64,000 nucleotides of DNA from Paramesorhizobium leguminum (GCF_003217235.1 NZ_QJTF01000017.1:1-64000), one strand, 5' to 3'. Positions 1 to 9,077 are shown, counted from the first letter of the stretch. The notes: generated by a model not told the origin, from the letters alone. Numbers and translations are program-made.

Positions 1-114
1 CCCGCAAGCCGGCGACGCCAAAACCGCCATACTGAACCCATAGGACAGGGACAAAATTGCAGGAAGCCATGCCTGTTCCGGCTCTGTGGGACGGGATATA
101 TCGAGGTTCTTTTC

Positions 115-765
115 ATGATCACACCCATTGCCGATACGGATCGCCCGCTGGTCCTCATTGTCGACGACGACGAGGACGTACGGAACTCACTTCAGGAACT
201 GATGCTATCGGTAGGCCTCGACGCCGGCGGTTTCGCCTCACCGCGCGAGCTGCTGGAACGGGAGCTTCCGGACCGGCCCGGCTGTCTGGTGCTGGATGTC
301 CGTATGCCGGGGTCGAGCGGCCTCGACCTGCAGCAACAACTTGCCTCAAAGGGCAACGCAAAGCCGATTATTTTTCTCACCGGCCATGGTGATATTCCCA
401 TGACGGTTCAGGCGATGAAGGCCGGAGCGGTCGATTTTCTGACAAAGCCTTTCCGGGATCAGAGCCTGCTCGACGCGGTGGCAACCGGCATCGAGCGGGA
501 TGTCGCGCAACGGGCTGAAGCCCGGACCGTCAAGCAGCACGTCGAGCGGTTTATGACGCTGACGCCGCGTGAGCGTCAGGTACTGCACGAAGTCGCGCAT
601 GGCCGGCTCAACAAGCAGATCGCCTTCGATCTCGGCATCAGCGAGATCACCGTGAAGCTTCACCGCGGCAATGTGATGCGCAAGATGCAGCTTGCCTCCG
701 TCGGACAACTGATCCGCGCCTGGGAAGCGCTGCCCGGCGATAGTCGCGACCGGTCTCTGGCCTAG
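115..765 (+). CDS. FixJ/NarL-type response regulator
   Basis: A two-domain cytoplasmic response regulator of 216 aa. An N-terminal receiver (about residues 10-125) carries the acidic pocket D17-D19, the phospho-acceptor D61 in LVLDVRMPG, T89 and K111. A C-terminal LuxR-type helix-turn-helix (about 149-200) contains LTPRERQVL and KQIAFDLGIS. This is the FixJ/TodT architecture. It is the first gene of a run with a lone receiver and a PAS histidine kinase, so it is probably the DNA-binding output of that system. A GAGG lies about 8 bases before the ATG. Bases 1-114 hold no gene I can support. A 14-bp sequence just after its stop recurs upstream of the efflux operon and may be its binding site. 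Confidence 0.9.
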   Translation: MITPIADTDRPLVLIVDDDEDVRNSLQELMLSVGLDAGGFASPRELLERELPDRPGCLVLDVRMPGSSGLDLQQQLASKGNAKPIIFLTGHGDIPMTVQAMKAGAVDFLTKPFRDQSLLDAVATGIERDVAQRAEARTVKQHVERFMTLTPRERQVLHEVAHGRLNKQIAFDLGISEITVKLHRGNVMRKMQLASVGQLIRAWEALPGDSRDRSLA

Positions 766-775
766 ACCTTGGTAT
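762..775 (+). promoter_or_regulatory. Candidate FixJ-like regulator box, copy 1
   Basis: CTAGACCTTGGTAT overlaps the stop codon of the regulator at 115-765 and lies about 90 bases before the next response-regulator gene. The same 14 bases occur in inverted orientation at 6532-6545, upstream of the emrAB-like operon. Two such copies in regulatory positions suggest a shared binding site. The assignment to this regulator is inference. Confidence 0.5.
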
Positions 776-865
776 GGTTCCAATGCAGAGGGGATTCGGC
801 GAGACCTGGATAGAGCGGCGCGCTGTCCCCCTTATGAGGATAGGGCCGCAGCAACAGCGAAGGTC

Positions 866-1282
866 ATGGATTTGTTCGAAGCGCCCGTTATTGCGATCGT
901 TGAAGACGACGAGGCCATGCGTGAGGCCCTTTCCGATCTCTTTCAGGTCCTTGGCCTGCCGTGCCATACTTTCGAGCGGGCCGAAACCTTTCTGGCGGCC
1001 CATGAATCCGGCGTGTTTGACTGTCTCATCACCGATGTGCGGCTGCCCGGCATCAGTGGACTGGACCTGCTGCAGCGCCTCAAGACAATGGGTTCGACCA
1101 TGCCGGTAATCGTCGTTACGTCGCACACCGACCCGAACATCCGGTCGCGCGCCATTGCCATTGGAGCGCATGCTTATCTCACAAAGCCACTGGCCTCCGA
1201 CGCCCTCCTTCAGCATTTGAAATCAGCGGTACGCTACGACTTTTCGCCCGGTGACGGGTATGGAGGAAACGCTGATGACTGA
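866..1282 (+). CDS. Single-domain (CheY-like) response regulator
   Basis: A stand-alone receiver of 138 aa with no output domain. The acidic residues E13-D15, phospho-acceptor D57 (CLITDVRLPG), T85 and K107 (LTKPL) are all present, so it should be phosphorylatable. It overlaps the following kinase gene by 8 bases, implying translational coupling. Lone receivers next to FixL-like kinases often act as phosphate sinks or phosphorelay intermediates. Which role applies here cannot be read from sequence. The gap before it (766-865) contains the candidate regulator box. Confidence 0.85.
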   Translation: MDLFEAPVIAIVEDDEAMREALSDLFQVLGLPCHTFERAETFLAAHESGVFDCLITDVRLPGISGLDLLQRLKTMGSTMPVIVVTSHTDPNIRSRAIAIGAHAYLTKPLASDALLQHLKSAVRYDFSPGDGYGGNADD

Positions 1283-3350
1283 CATGGCATGGCGGCGTGG
1301 CTGCGTTGACAATATCGATCTTTCCGCAAACACCGAAGCGAATGAGCTGGCCGACCTCGCATCGGACAGCGTGATCGTCTTCGACCTCACGGGCAATATC
1401 CGATACTGGAATCCTGCATCCGAAACGCTCTATGGCTGGCCGGCCATCGGCGCGGTCGGACGCAGCATTGGAGATATGTCCGCGAATACGGCGGTTCATA
1501 TCACGCAATGGCAGTCGCTCATGCAGGAGGGGGCCTGGGAGGGCCATGTCGACCGGCGCACGTTATGGGGTGGCCGCATTACCGCATCCGTCAGGCAGAC
1601 GGTGAGATGCAGTGCAGACGGCCGTCCGCGCGACGTAGTCGAATATGGGCGATGTGCCGGCAAAGAACCTCCTCTGTCTTCAGCGTTGGATATCGATGTG
1701 CACCGCTTGGCAACCGCCAGCTGGGAATTCGACATATCGGGTGTTCGTCCGCTCATCGAGCAAATAGCGGACCTGTTCAGCCGGGGAGCGATGGCCGAAC
1801 TGGCACAGCAGCCAGATTGGACGGATGAACTCCTGGAGGGTGCGCGCATTGTCGATGTCAACGAGCGGGCCGCGCATCTCGTGGGCGCGCATGTGGGGCG
1901 CGCCGGCATGATCGGCCAATCCGCCAGCGCCTTTTGGCCGCGCGTCGGCCGTGACGTGCTTGCCGAACTCATCGTGGCCGTGGCGACGGACCACTCACGT
2001 GGTATCCCCCGAATGCGCAAGCTTGCTTGCGATGGAGTGCTTCGCGATCCGGTCGTTACCGCGTGGCGATCAGAGGAGGGCGGGCGACCTGACATAGTGT
2101 TCGTGGCGGTCAATGGCGCGACGGACGATGATCGTTCGTTCTGGTATCTGCGCGCCAGCGAAGAGCGCTATCGCAAGCTGATCCACCATCTGCCGACCGC
2201 CCTGCTGCAGGTCGATGCAAGCCGCATGGCGCCAGTGTTCGAGAAACTCAAGAACACCGGCGTAAGCGATCTCAACGCCTATCTGGACCAGCATCCGGAA
2301 CTGGTCGAGTTCATGAAAAATGTGGTGCGCATCACCGAGGCCAACCAAAGGGCAGTTGCGCTGTTCGGCGGAACCGCACCGGCTGATTTCATCACGCCCG
2401 TCGCCTTCCTGTTCGAGGCCTCTCCTCAGACGCCTCGAAGGATCATGCTCGCGCGTTTCGAGGGAAAACGTAATTACACGGAAATCATGAAGGTTCGGAC
2501 CTTCGACGGCCGGTTGCTCGACGTGCAGCTTTCGGTAACTTTTCCGGCGCCGCCGGAACGGCTTGATGTGACGCTCTTTAGCCTGGAAGATATCACCGAA
2601 CGGCTTCGGACGGAGCGGCAGCTTCGTCAGGTAGAGACCGACTTTACCCATGCAGCGCGGGTATCGATGCTCGGCGAGTTCGCCACGTCCATCGCCCATG
2701 AGATCAACCAGCCGCTCTCGGCCATCGTCACCAACGGCGAGACCAGCCTGCGATGGCTGTCGCGCGATAATCCCAACAGAGCCAAGGTCGAGCAGCTCAC
2801 GACACGCATCGTATCCAGTGCGCGCCACGCGAGCGATATCGTGCAACGCATCCGGGGAATGGCGGCGAAGCATGAGCCGGCGCGGGTTTCGCTCGATCTG
2901 AACGATGTCATCGAGGAGGCGCTCCTTTTCGTTCGCCACGACATCGAGGCCAAGTCGATTCACCTCTCAGTGAGGCTCGCCTCTAATCTTCCCGTGATCC
3001 TGGCGGACCGGGTCCAGTTGCAGCAGGTGATCGTCAATCTGCTCGTCAACAGTATTCAGGCTATCGCACAGGGGTGCAGACCGGTACGCAAGATCGATCT
3101 CGCCACGCGTGTGGATGGAGAGGGGGCCGTCGTGTTCTCGATTCATGACAGCGGGCCGGGCATCCCTGACGAGAACCTCGACAATATCTTCGACAGCTTC
3201 TTCACCACCAAAGAGACGGGCATGGGGATCGGCCTGGCGGTCTGCCAATCGATCATATTGGCGCATGGCGGGAGCATCGGCGCGTCGAACTGTTCCGATG
3301 GCGGCGCGCAGTTCCGGTTTTCGTTGCCGGTTCCGCCTAAGGCGGATTGA
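1275..3350 (+). CDS. PAS-domain sensor histidine kinase (FixL-like)
   Basis: A cytoplasmic histidine kinase of 691 aa with no convincing membrane segment. A PAS domain occupies about residues 15-125 and another PAS-like stretch lies around 290-440. The dimerisation domain follows, with H475 in the H-box SIAHEINQPL, then a HATPase domain with the N-box (VNLLVNS, about 588-593) and glycine-rich boxes (DSGPGIP, GMGIGLAV). The ATG at 1275 is chosen because GGAGG sits 8 bases upstream; an in-frame GTG at 1251 has no better site. It should phosphorylate the two receivers encoded upstream. The signal is unknown. It converges with the efflux operon with a 20-base gap. Confidence 0.9.
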   Translation: MTDMAWRRGCVDNIDLSANTEANELADLASDSVIVFDLTGNIRYWNPASETLYGWPAIGAVGRSIGDMSANTAVHITQWQSLMQEGAWEGHVDRRTLWGGRITASVRQTVRCSADGRPRDVVEYGRCAGKEPPLSSALDIDVHRLATASWEFDISGVRPLIEQIADLFSRGAMAELAQQPDWTDELLEGARIVDVNERAAHLVGAHVGRAGMIGQSASAFWPRVGRDVLAELIVAVATDHSRGIPRMRKLACDGVLRDPVVTAWRSEEGGRPDIVFVAVNGATDDDRSFWYLRASEERYRKLIHHLPTALLQVDASRMAPVFEKLKNTGVSDLNAYLDQHPELVEFMKNVVRITEANQRAVALFGGTAPADFITPVAFLFEASPQTPRRIMLARFEGKRNYTEIMKVRTFDGRLLDVQLSVTFPAPPERLDVTLFSLEDITERLRTERQLRQVETDFTHAARVSMLGEFATSIAHEINQPLSAIVTNGETSLRWLSRDNPNRAKVEQLTTRIVSSARHASDIVQRIRGMAAKHEPARVSLDLNDVIEEALLFVRHDIEAKSIHLSVRLASNLPVILADRVQLQQVIVNLLVNSIQAIAQGCRPVRKIDLATRVDGEGAVVFSIHDSGPGIPDENLDNIFDSFFTTKETGMGIGLAVCQSIILAHGGSIGASNCSDGGAQFRFSLPVPPKAD

Positions 3351-3370
3351 GCCGACTTCAGCTTGGGGTG

Positions 3371-4987
3371 TCATATTCCGTCCTCCCCGACCTTGCGGGC
3401 CCGCGACGCGCGCATTTTCGCATATCGGGAAAGCCCGATCTTGATGGTGATCAGCACCGGTGCGGCGATGACAAACAGCAGGGCGACCGCGTTGAACGCC
3501 GTGTCGAAGGCGATCACCGTGGCCTGACCTGTGACGGCACGGCCCAAGAGGCTCGTGGCTGCCCGACTGGCGTCCGCGGCGTCCATTCCCCTTGCCATCA
3601 GCATGGCTGCCGTCGTTGTCAGACGCTGGCTGACTTCAGGAAGGCCTGCGGTGATGTTTGCGCCGAGCACCGCGACATTGGCGGCGATGTTATGGTCGAT
3701 CAGCGTCTGGAGCCCGGCGACGCCCATAAGACCGCCAAGCTGGCGACCCGTGTTGAAAAGGCCTATGCCTGAGGCAAGATTACGGCTGTCGAGGTTGCTG
3801 AACGCGATCAGGGTGATCGACAGAAACAGGAAGCCGAGGCCCAGGCCGCGCAACAGGATGGCTGCCATCATGTCGTCCGCGCCGCTTTGGCTGGTTGATC
3901 CGGAGAGCATCCACATCGCAACCATGATCATCAGAATTCCGAACGGCACCGTGGCGATCGGGGGAATGCGACGGGTCTGCATGAGAAATGCGGCAAGGAG
4001 CAGCGCACCGATGAAAAGCGCGCCACTCGGCAACAGGAGCTGACCGGCGTCGGTAGGCGTGAACGCGAGGACGGACACGGCAAACGACGGAATCAGATAC
4101 GCGCTCCCAAACAATGCGGCGCCGGCGACGAAACTGACGACAAAGGCGAAGGAAAAGTCCTCCGATCCGAACAGGGTAAAGTCGAGCAGGCCCTGGCCCT
4201 TGCCGATCAGTTGGCCGCCGAGAAATGTCAGCAGAGCGGCTGAGCCGATCACCGTCAGCCATAGGATGCGCGGTTCCTCGAACCAGTCCCATCGGCTGCC
4301 CTGGCTGAACACATAGGTGAAGCAGAAAAGCGTGACGCAAATCAGCGGGAAGCCGATCCAGTCGAACGGAGTGCGCGTGGTCATGACGGGCGTCGGGCTG
4401 TCCGCTATCAAAAGCAACCCGGCAGCCGTCAGGGCAATCGGAACGACGCTGAAGAATATCCATGTCCAGGACTGGTTGTCGAGCAGCCACCCCTGAAGGG
4501 CCGGGGCGATCGTCGCGGGCGCGACAACCGCACCCATTGCGAACAGGGCTTGAAGGATCGGCTGGCGGGAGCGCGGAAGGCTAAGAAAAATAATCGTCTG
4601 GCCCCCGACAAGCAGGATGCCGCCGGAGAAGCCCTGCATGATGCGGAGCGCGACCAGCAGGTCCAGCCGGGCGGTGATGGCGGCAATGCCGCAGGCCGTG
4701 CCCATGACGAGAGTTGCGCCAACGATCAGGCTGCGCGGATTGATCCTGGTCATCAGCCAGGGAGCGGTCATGAACCCGATCAGCTTCAACGCGGTATATC
4801 CGATGTCCAGCCAGGCAAACTGATCGGGCGTCGCATAAGTATCGCCGATGATATCGCCGCGGCCGAGCGACAGGACGGTGCTGGCGATCGCTTCCGTCAA
4901 CGTAGCGAGCACGATGCCCGCGACCAGAAGAGTTTCCGCCGCCGACGTGTCGCGGCTCGGCGTAGTGGTGAGGGCCGTCGTGGTCAT
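3371..4987 (-). CDS. DHA2-family MFS drug efflux transporter (EmrB-like)
   Basis: A 538-aa inner-membrane transporter with about 14 hydrophobic segments, the size and layout of DHA2 drug:H+ antiporters such as EmrB. The N-terminal third keeps the DHA2-like stretch GYTALKLIGFMTAPWL and a glycine-rich MQGFSGGILLVGGQ. The start at 4987 overlaps the upstream membrane-fusion gene by 4 bases (ATGA), so the two are translationally coupled; a longer frame reaching 5290 lies within that gene and is rejected. With the adaptor and an outer-membrane channel it would form a tripartite pump. No TolC-like channel is in the window. Confidence 0.9.
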   Translation of the reverse strand: MTTTALTTTPSRDTSAAETLLVAGIVLATLTEAIASTVLSLGRGDIIGDTYATPDQFAWLDIGYTALKLIGFMTAPWLMTRINPRSLIVGATLVMGTACGIAAITARLDLLVALRIMQGFSGGILLVGGQTIIFLSLPRSRQPILQALFAMGAVVAPATIAPALQGWLLDNQSWTWIFFSVVPIALTAAGLLLIADSPTPVMTTRTPFDWIGFPLICVTLFCFTYVFSQGSRWDWFEEPRILWLTVIGSAALLTFLGGQLIGKGQGLLDFTLFGSEDFSFAFVVSFVAGAALFGSAYLIPSFAVSVLAFTPTDAGQLLLPSGALFIGALLLAAFLMQTRRIPPIATVPFGILMIMVAMWMLSGSTSQSGADDMMAAILLRGLGLGFLFLSITLIAFSNLDSRNLASGIGLFNTGRQLGGLMGVAGLQTLIDHNIAANVAVLGANITAGLPEVSQRLTTTAAMLMARGMDAADASRAATSLLGRAVTGQATVIAFDTAFNAVALLFVIAAPVLITIKIGLSRYAKMRASRARKVGEDGI

Positions 4988-6030
4988 GAGCCGCTTCCCT
5001 GAACCACTTCGACACGCGCGGACAGGCCGGGCACGAGGCGCCCGGATAATGGGCCGGGCGATGGATTGCCGGCAAACCGGATCTTCACGGGAACGCGCTG
5101 AACGACGCGGACGAAATTCCCCGTCGCATTGTCGGCGGGGAGCAAGCTGAAGGCCGACCCGCTGCCGGGTGCAAAGCTGTCGACCACGCCTTTGAACGTC
5201 TCGTTCGGATAGCCGTCGATGGTGATACGGACAGGCTGGCCGGCCCGGATATATTCGATCTGGGTTTCCTTGAAGTTCGCGACGATCCATAAGTCGTCGA
5301 GCGGAACAAGATCGAGCAGAGGGGTTCCCGGCGCAACAAGCCGGCCGACGCGGACCTGGCGGTTGCCGACAACGCCGCCGACCGGCGCGCGCACCACGGT
5401 GCTGTCGAGATTGATTTGAGCGAGCTCGCGTGCGGCCTGCGCCTGTGCGACCGCGGCGACGGCAGCTTCGCGCTGGGCCGCAAGAACGGCGATGCGTTGC
5501 TGCTGTGCTTGCACCGTTGCCGATGCCGCTGCTACACCGGCCTTGGCTCTCGACAGCGTGGTATCACTTTGATCGACCTGCGCACGGCTCACCGCGTTGG
5601 TGCGAATGAGTTCGCGGCTGCGGTCGGATGCCAGTTTTGCGAGGTTTAATTCGGCCACGGCCGAAAGTTTCTGGGCCTCGGCCTGTTGAATGACGGCCTG
5701 CTGAAGTTGGGTTTCGGCATCGACATTGTTGAGGCGAGCCTGGGCGGCTTCGACATTGGCCACGGCTTCCGCGAGCCGCGCGCGATAGTCCCGATCATCG
5801 ATGCGGAACAGGATGTCACCCGCGCGGACGGTCTGGTTGTCCGCAACGTCCACCGCCGTGACGTAGCCTCCAACCTTCGGGGCGAGCGAGGTGACATTGC
5901 CACGGACATAAGCATTGTCGGTCGAAGTCTCACCGTTTGAGCGAGCCCAGGCCCATCCCGCAGCCAGCACCACCAAGGCGCCGACGCACAGCGCCAAGCC
6001 GGTGATCTTCTTCTTGTTGAATTGCGCCAC
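4984..6030 (-). CDS. HlyD/EmrA membrane-fusion protein
   Basis: A periplasmic adaptor of 348 aa. One N-terminal membrane anchor (about residues 10-29) is followed by a biotinyl/lipoyl-like half motif (VTSLAPKVGGYV), a long alanine/glutamine-rich coiled coil (about 85-215), the second lipoyl half (VRAPVGGVVGN) and a beta-barrel domain. This is the EmrA/HlyD arrangement. It links the MFS pump encoded just downstream to an outer-membrane channel. It follows a small SPW-family gene with a 21-base gap or more, so all three are likely one operon. A box shared with the two-component locus lies upstream. Confidence 0.92.
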   Translation of the reverse strand: MAQFNKKKITGLALCVGALVVLAAGWAWARSNGETSTDNAYVRGNVTSLAPKVGGYVTAVDVADNQTVRAGDILFRIDDRDYRARLAEAVANVEAAQARLNNVDAETQLQQAVIQQAEAQKLSAVAELNLAKLASDRSRELIRTNAVSRAQVDQSDTTLSRAKAGVAAASATVQAQQQRIAVLAAQREAAVAAVAQAQAARELAQINLDSTVVRAPVGGVVGNRQVRVGRLVAPGTPLLDLVPLDDLWIVANFKETQIEYIRAGQPVRITIDGYPNETFKGVVDSFAPGSGSAFSLLPADNATGNFVRVVQRVPVKIRFAGNPSPGPLSGRLVPGLSARVEVVQGSGS

Positions 6031-6051
6031 TGCGCCCTCCGGTAATGGATA

Positions 6052-6408
6052 TTACTTGTTGCTCGAAGGCGTATGCGCGGTGCGACTGGCCAGAAGCTGG
6101 ATGGTGGCGATCGCCGCGACGCAAAGCCCAATCAGGATATGCGTCCACATCGGCGACTGGGCCGATCCGAAGCCGAGCAGGAACGGCGCGACGACTGCCC
6201 AGCATCCCAAGGTCAAATTAGACCGTTCGGCCCAAGTCCCGTAGCGATAGAGCGCCATGATGGAGCAGCCCACGATCAGCGCGCCGACGATGCCTGCATT
6301 CAAGGCTGCTACAGGCGGCCCGGCGAACCCGGTTGCAGCGCAAGCCAGACAAGCGCCTAGAATGAGATTGGTCCACTCCAACCCCTTGCTTGGTACATTA
6401 TCTCTCAT
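6052..6408 (-). CDS. Small SPW-repeat membrane protein
   Basis: A small integral membrane protein of about 118 aa with four hydrophobic segments. It contains SPMWTH, which matches the SPW repeat family, and a related weaker half (YGTWAERSN). The function of the family is not known to me. The start is uncertain: ATG 6408 and ATG 6414 share an AAAAAGG upstream, and an in-frame ATG at 6453 is less likely. It heads the leftward operon that continues with the EmrA-like and EmrB-like genes. A role in envelope stress or pump support is only a guess from position. Confidence 0.75.
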   Translation of the reverse strand: MRDNVPSKGLEWTNLILGACLACAATGFAGPPVAALNAGIVGALIVGCSIMALYRYGTWAERSNLTLGCWAVVAPFLLGFGSAQSPMWTHILIGLCVAAIATIQLLASRTAHTPSSNK

Positions 6409-6531
6409 CTTCATCACCTTTTTCAGCTCGCTTGCCGCGCCCACATATCTCATCAGGGTGCGGGTGGCCGCTGCGATGACAATGAAGCAGTCCGGGGCGC
6501 CAGCCTATTCTACGCAAGGGTCTGTCGAGTA

Positions 6532-6545
6532 ATACCAAGGTCTAG
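6532..6545 (-). promoter_or_regulatory. Candidate FixJ-like regulator box, copy 2
   Basis: ATACCAAGGTCTAG is the exact reverse complement of the 14-mer at 762-775. It lies about 125 bases upstream of the SPW gene that begins the leftward efflux operon, and in the orientation that matches transcription of that operon. The rest of the 6454-6871 gap shows no gene I can support. Confidence 0.5.
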
Positions 6546-6821
6546 GGCGGCTAGGCATGGTGGTGGGAAGGTATCAAAGCGCTGGAGTTCACGGCGCGCC
6601 GATAGAGAGGCAATATTTCATCTACCTGCCCTCACATTCGCAACACCAGCTATGCAGACTTTGATATATGAATCTTTTTATCAAGTTTATGACAATTTCT
6701 TGCTAGCGCAATAGAGGAGACGGCGGGGCTTGCGGAGCAATCTCTCCCATCCAGGCGGCAGAACCCGTGGCATGGGGACTACGCGGGTCGGAATTCTCGC
6801 CATGAATGCTGAAATAGGCGA

Positions 6822-6849
6822 TTGATATGCAAATTTATGTGCATATATT
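6822..6849 (+). promoter_or_regulatory. Likely promoter of the antitoxin gene
   Basis: TTGATA and TATATT are separated by 16 bases, ending 26 bases before the antitoxin ATG. The spacer holds ATATGCAAATTTATGTGCATAT, read as two TGCA-containing arms, which may be the autoregulatory operator. Called by eye only. Confidence 0.4.
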
Positions 6850-6874
6850 GTGCGAATAAGAACAGGAGGCTTTG

Positions 6875-7264
6875 ATGGTCCAGGCTCAAATAGCGCAGCG
6901 CCACGCGGTTGTTTCCGGCTTTGTCGATAGCCTTCAGGAACCGCGCACACCTTACATCTCGCCCCAGCGCCTGTCGAAGGCCTTGGGTGTAAATGTAACG
7001 AACCTGGCGGAACTGACCGGCGTCCATCGCAATACCTTGCGCAATCCGTCGTCCGAGCGGCTTCAGGGCCGGATGCGCGAGATGGTAAAGGTCATCTCGG
7101 CAGCGACCGAGCTAACCGGTGACCTCGACAAGACGATCTATTGGTATCGAAACGAGCCGATTGCCGACTATGGGCATCGCACCGCAGCCGAGCTGGTTGC
7201 GGAAGGTCACGTCGAAGCCGTGCTGGCCTATATCCGCGATCTGGAGAATGGGGCGCGCGGGTGA
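6875..7264 (+). CDS. Xre/MbcA/ParS-type antitoxin (RES toxin partner)
   Basis: A 129-aa protein. Its N-terminal half carries a helix-turn-helix-like region (LAELTGVHRNTLRNPS) and its C-terminal half matches the toxin-binding domain of the Xre/MbcA/ParS (DUF2384) antitoxins, with YWYRNEPIADYGHRTAAELVAEG followed by VLAYIRDLENGARG, read here as two short blocks. AGGAGG sits 7 bases before ATG 6875. In intact loci this antitoxin neutralises a RES-domain toxin that depletes NAD and is encoded immediately downstream. Here the downstream RES gene is truncated, so the antitoxin is probably an orphan. Confidence 0.85.
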   Translation: MVQAQIAQRHAVVSGFVDSLQEPRTPYISPQRLSKALGVNVTNLAELTGVHRNTLRNPSSERLQGRMREMVKVISAATELTGDLDKTIYWYRNEPIADYGHRTAAELVAEGHVEAVLAYIRDLENGARG

Positions 7265-7494
7265 AGACTGTCCGGATTGGCCCTGACGAAATATTCCATC
7301 GCTACCTGACACCGAAATGGGCATTCCTGCCGACCAGCAGAGCAGGGGCAGCGATCGATGGCAAACTTGTCAAACGGCAGATGTATGGCCGCGGGAAATT
7401 CGATCTGCTCGAAGCCGCATCACTGGCGCAACCTGAAACATCGCCAAAAGTTCGTCAGAGCCAGTTTTGCGCGCCGGTTTACAGGAATCTCTGA
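7261..7494 (+). pseudogene. Truncated RES-domain toxin fused to transposase remnant
   Basis: The GTG at 7261 overlaps the antitoxin stop, as in intact Xre-RES operons. The first 34 codons (VKTVRIGPDEIFHRYLTP then KWAFLPTS and GAAIDG) look like the start of a RES-domain toxin. A RES protein should continue with a GGRFN-like segment and run to about 150 aa. Instead the frame turns at about 7363 into LVKRQMYGRGKFDLLEA, a stretch typical of ISL3-family transposase ends, and stops at 7494. The conserved catalytic region is therefore missing and the toxin is very probably inactive. Confidence 0.7.
7363..7413 (+). mobile_element. Remnant of an ISL3-like transposase C-terminus
   Basis: LVKRQMYGRGKFDLLEA resembles the C-terminal KRQMYGR-x-DLL motif of ISL3-family transposases. 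It is in frame with the truncated RES gene, so a deletion or insertion has joined the two. I could not define terminal inverted repeats. The 3' boundary is set by the end of recognisable similarity. Confidence 0.5.
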
Positions 7495-7517
7495 GCTGTT
7501 GTTTCCGCGCCATGTTT

Positions 7518-8969
7518 TTAAATATGAAGCTGCCCTTTGAAAGCTCGTTCGCAGACAGCCGCTGCTGCGAGGACGCGCTGATCGGCGCCGCGAGGTCCGA
7601 TAATCTGCAAGCCGATGGGCAGATTGTCCGCAGAAAAGCCGCAGGGGATCGAGCAGGCGGGCTGCTGGCTCAGATTAAGCGGAAAGCTGAAGCCGGCCCA
7701 TTCGGTCCACCGCTTTAGATTTGAGCCAGGCGGAACCTCCATCCCGATGGCGAAGGCCGTGATGGCGGTCGCCGGCGAGATGAGGAGATCGAAGGATTCG
7801 AAAAGACGTTCCATTGCCGCGCCAAACTCGGCGCGGCGAACGCTCGCGGCAACGTAGTCGGCGGCTGAGATATGACTTCCAATCTCTGCAATCTCTAACA
7901 GTCCCGGATCCATCCCGCTCCGCTGCGTGGCGGTGAGGGTACGCAAGCGGGTTGCCGCGCCAGCAAACCACAAGGTGTGAAACAGATCGAGCAGTCCGCC
8001 CAGGGGCAGCTCCACCGCTTCGACACGGGCGCCGAGCAATTCGATCGTCGCCGCGGCTTTCTGCACTTGAGCGGCGACTTGGGGCGAAACGCGACCGGCC
8101 GGCGGCGTGGTCCATAGTCCAATGCGGCGGCCATTCAGGCTCGGTTGAGCCTCCATCCTCGCGGGCTTGAAGGCGACCGGGCTCTGATGCCAATCGCGCA
8201 AGTCCCGACCGGACAAAATGTCGAGCATGGCGATAGCATCTTCGACGCGTCTGGCCATTGGCCCGATATGGGAGACGGTGCCAAAGGCGCTTGGTGGAAA
8301 GGCCGGGACGCGCCCGAAGGTAGGTTTGTGGCCAACGATGCCCGTGAATGATGCTGGAATGCGGATCGAGCCGCCACCGTCGCTGCCCAGATGCAACACC
8401 CCCGCACCCGTAGCCGCCGCCACCGCGGCGCCGCCCGACGATCCGCCCGGCGTCAGGTCCGGGTTCCAGGGATTGCGCGTCTTACCGAACAATGGCCCGT
8501 CGGTTACCGCCTTCCAGCCGAACTCCGGCGTGGTGGTCTGCCCGATAAGAACCGCTCCGGCCCGGCGCAGAAGCTGGACCGACGGGGCATCGAGCGGCTG
8601 TGGCGAGGCATCGGTCGTGCGGCTGCCTAGACGGGACGGCCAGCCCTCGGTCGTCACGATGTCCTTGATCGTGGTCGGAACACCATCGAGTGGTCCAGCC
8701 GGGTTGCCGGCCCGCCATCGCGCCTCTGACGCCTTGGCCGCGGACAGCGCCCCGTCATGATCGATCAGGGTGAAGGCATTGAGAGCGGTGTTTACCGCGG
8801 CTGCCCTGTCTAAAGCCGCCAGGGTTACCGCAACAGGCGACAGGATCGCATCCCTGTAGGCATTCACCAATTGTTCGGCACTGAGGTCACACAGCTCTGG
8901 CACATCGACCAATGAAGCTGCTTCGGGCACCTTCAGCGGCGCCTCACCGTGCGAACCAATTTGATGCAT
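7518..8969 (-). CDS. Amidase-signature family hydrolase
   Basis: A 483-aa amidase-signature enzyme, a family that hydrolyses amide bonds with a Ser-cis-Ser-Lys triad. The lysine is in VPTTIKDI, the signature TPGGSSGGAAVAAATG supplies the cis-serine, and the nucleophile segment is GSDGGGSIRIPA. No signal peptide is evident, so it is cytoplasmic. The substrate cannot be inferred; the neighbours include no gatB/gatC, so it is not the GatCAB subunit. A LysR regulator lies upstream on the same strand and may control it. Confidence 0.9.
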   Translation of the reverse strand: MHQIGSHGEAPLKVPEAASLVDVPELCDLSAEQLVNAYRDAILSPVAVTLAALDRAAAVNTALNAFTLIDHDGALSAAKASEARWRAGNPAGPLDGVPTTIKDIVTTEGWPSRLGSRTTDASPQPLDAPSVQLLRRAGAVLIGQTTTPEFGWKAVTDGPLFGKTRNPWNPDLTPGGSSGGAAVAAATGAGVLHLGSDGGGSIRIPASFTGIVGHKPTFGRVPAFPPSAFGTVSHIGPMARRVEDAIAMLDILSGRDLRDWHQSPVAFKPARMEAQPSLNGRRIGLWTTPPAGRVSPQVAAQVQKAAATIELLGARVEAVELPLGGLLDLFHTLWFAGAATRLRTLTATQRSGMDPGLLEIAEIGSHISAADYVAASVRRAEFGAAMERLFESFDLLISPATAITAFAIGMEVPPGSNLKRWTEWAGFSFPLNLSQQPACSIPCGFSADNLPIGLQIIGPRGADQRVLAAAAVCERAFKGQLHI

Positions 8970-9077
8970 AAGCCTCTGTCGCCTCAGTACCTTCGATATG
9001 CGATTTCATTTGATCGCTGTTCGAAAGACTACCGACATTCCCCGCATCGCATAGTTCATTTTCTGGAGTTTATTGTT

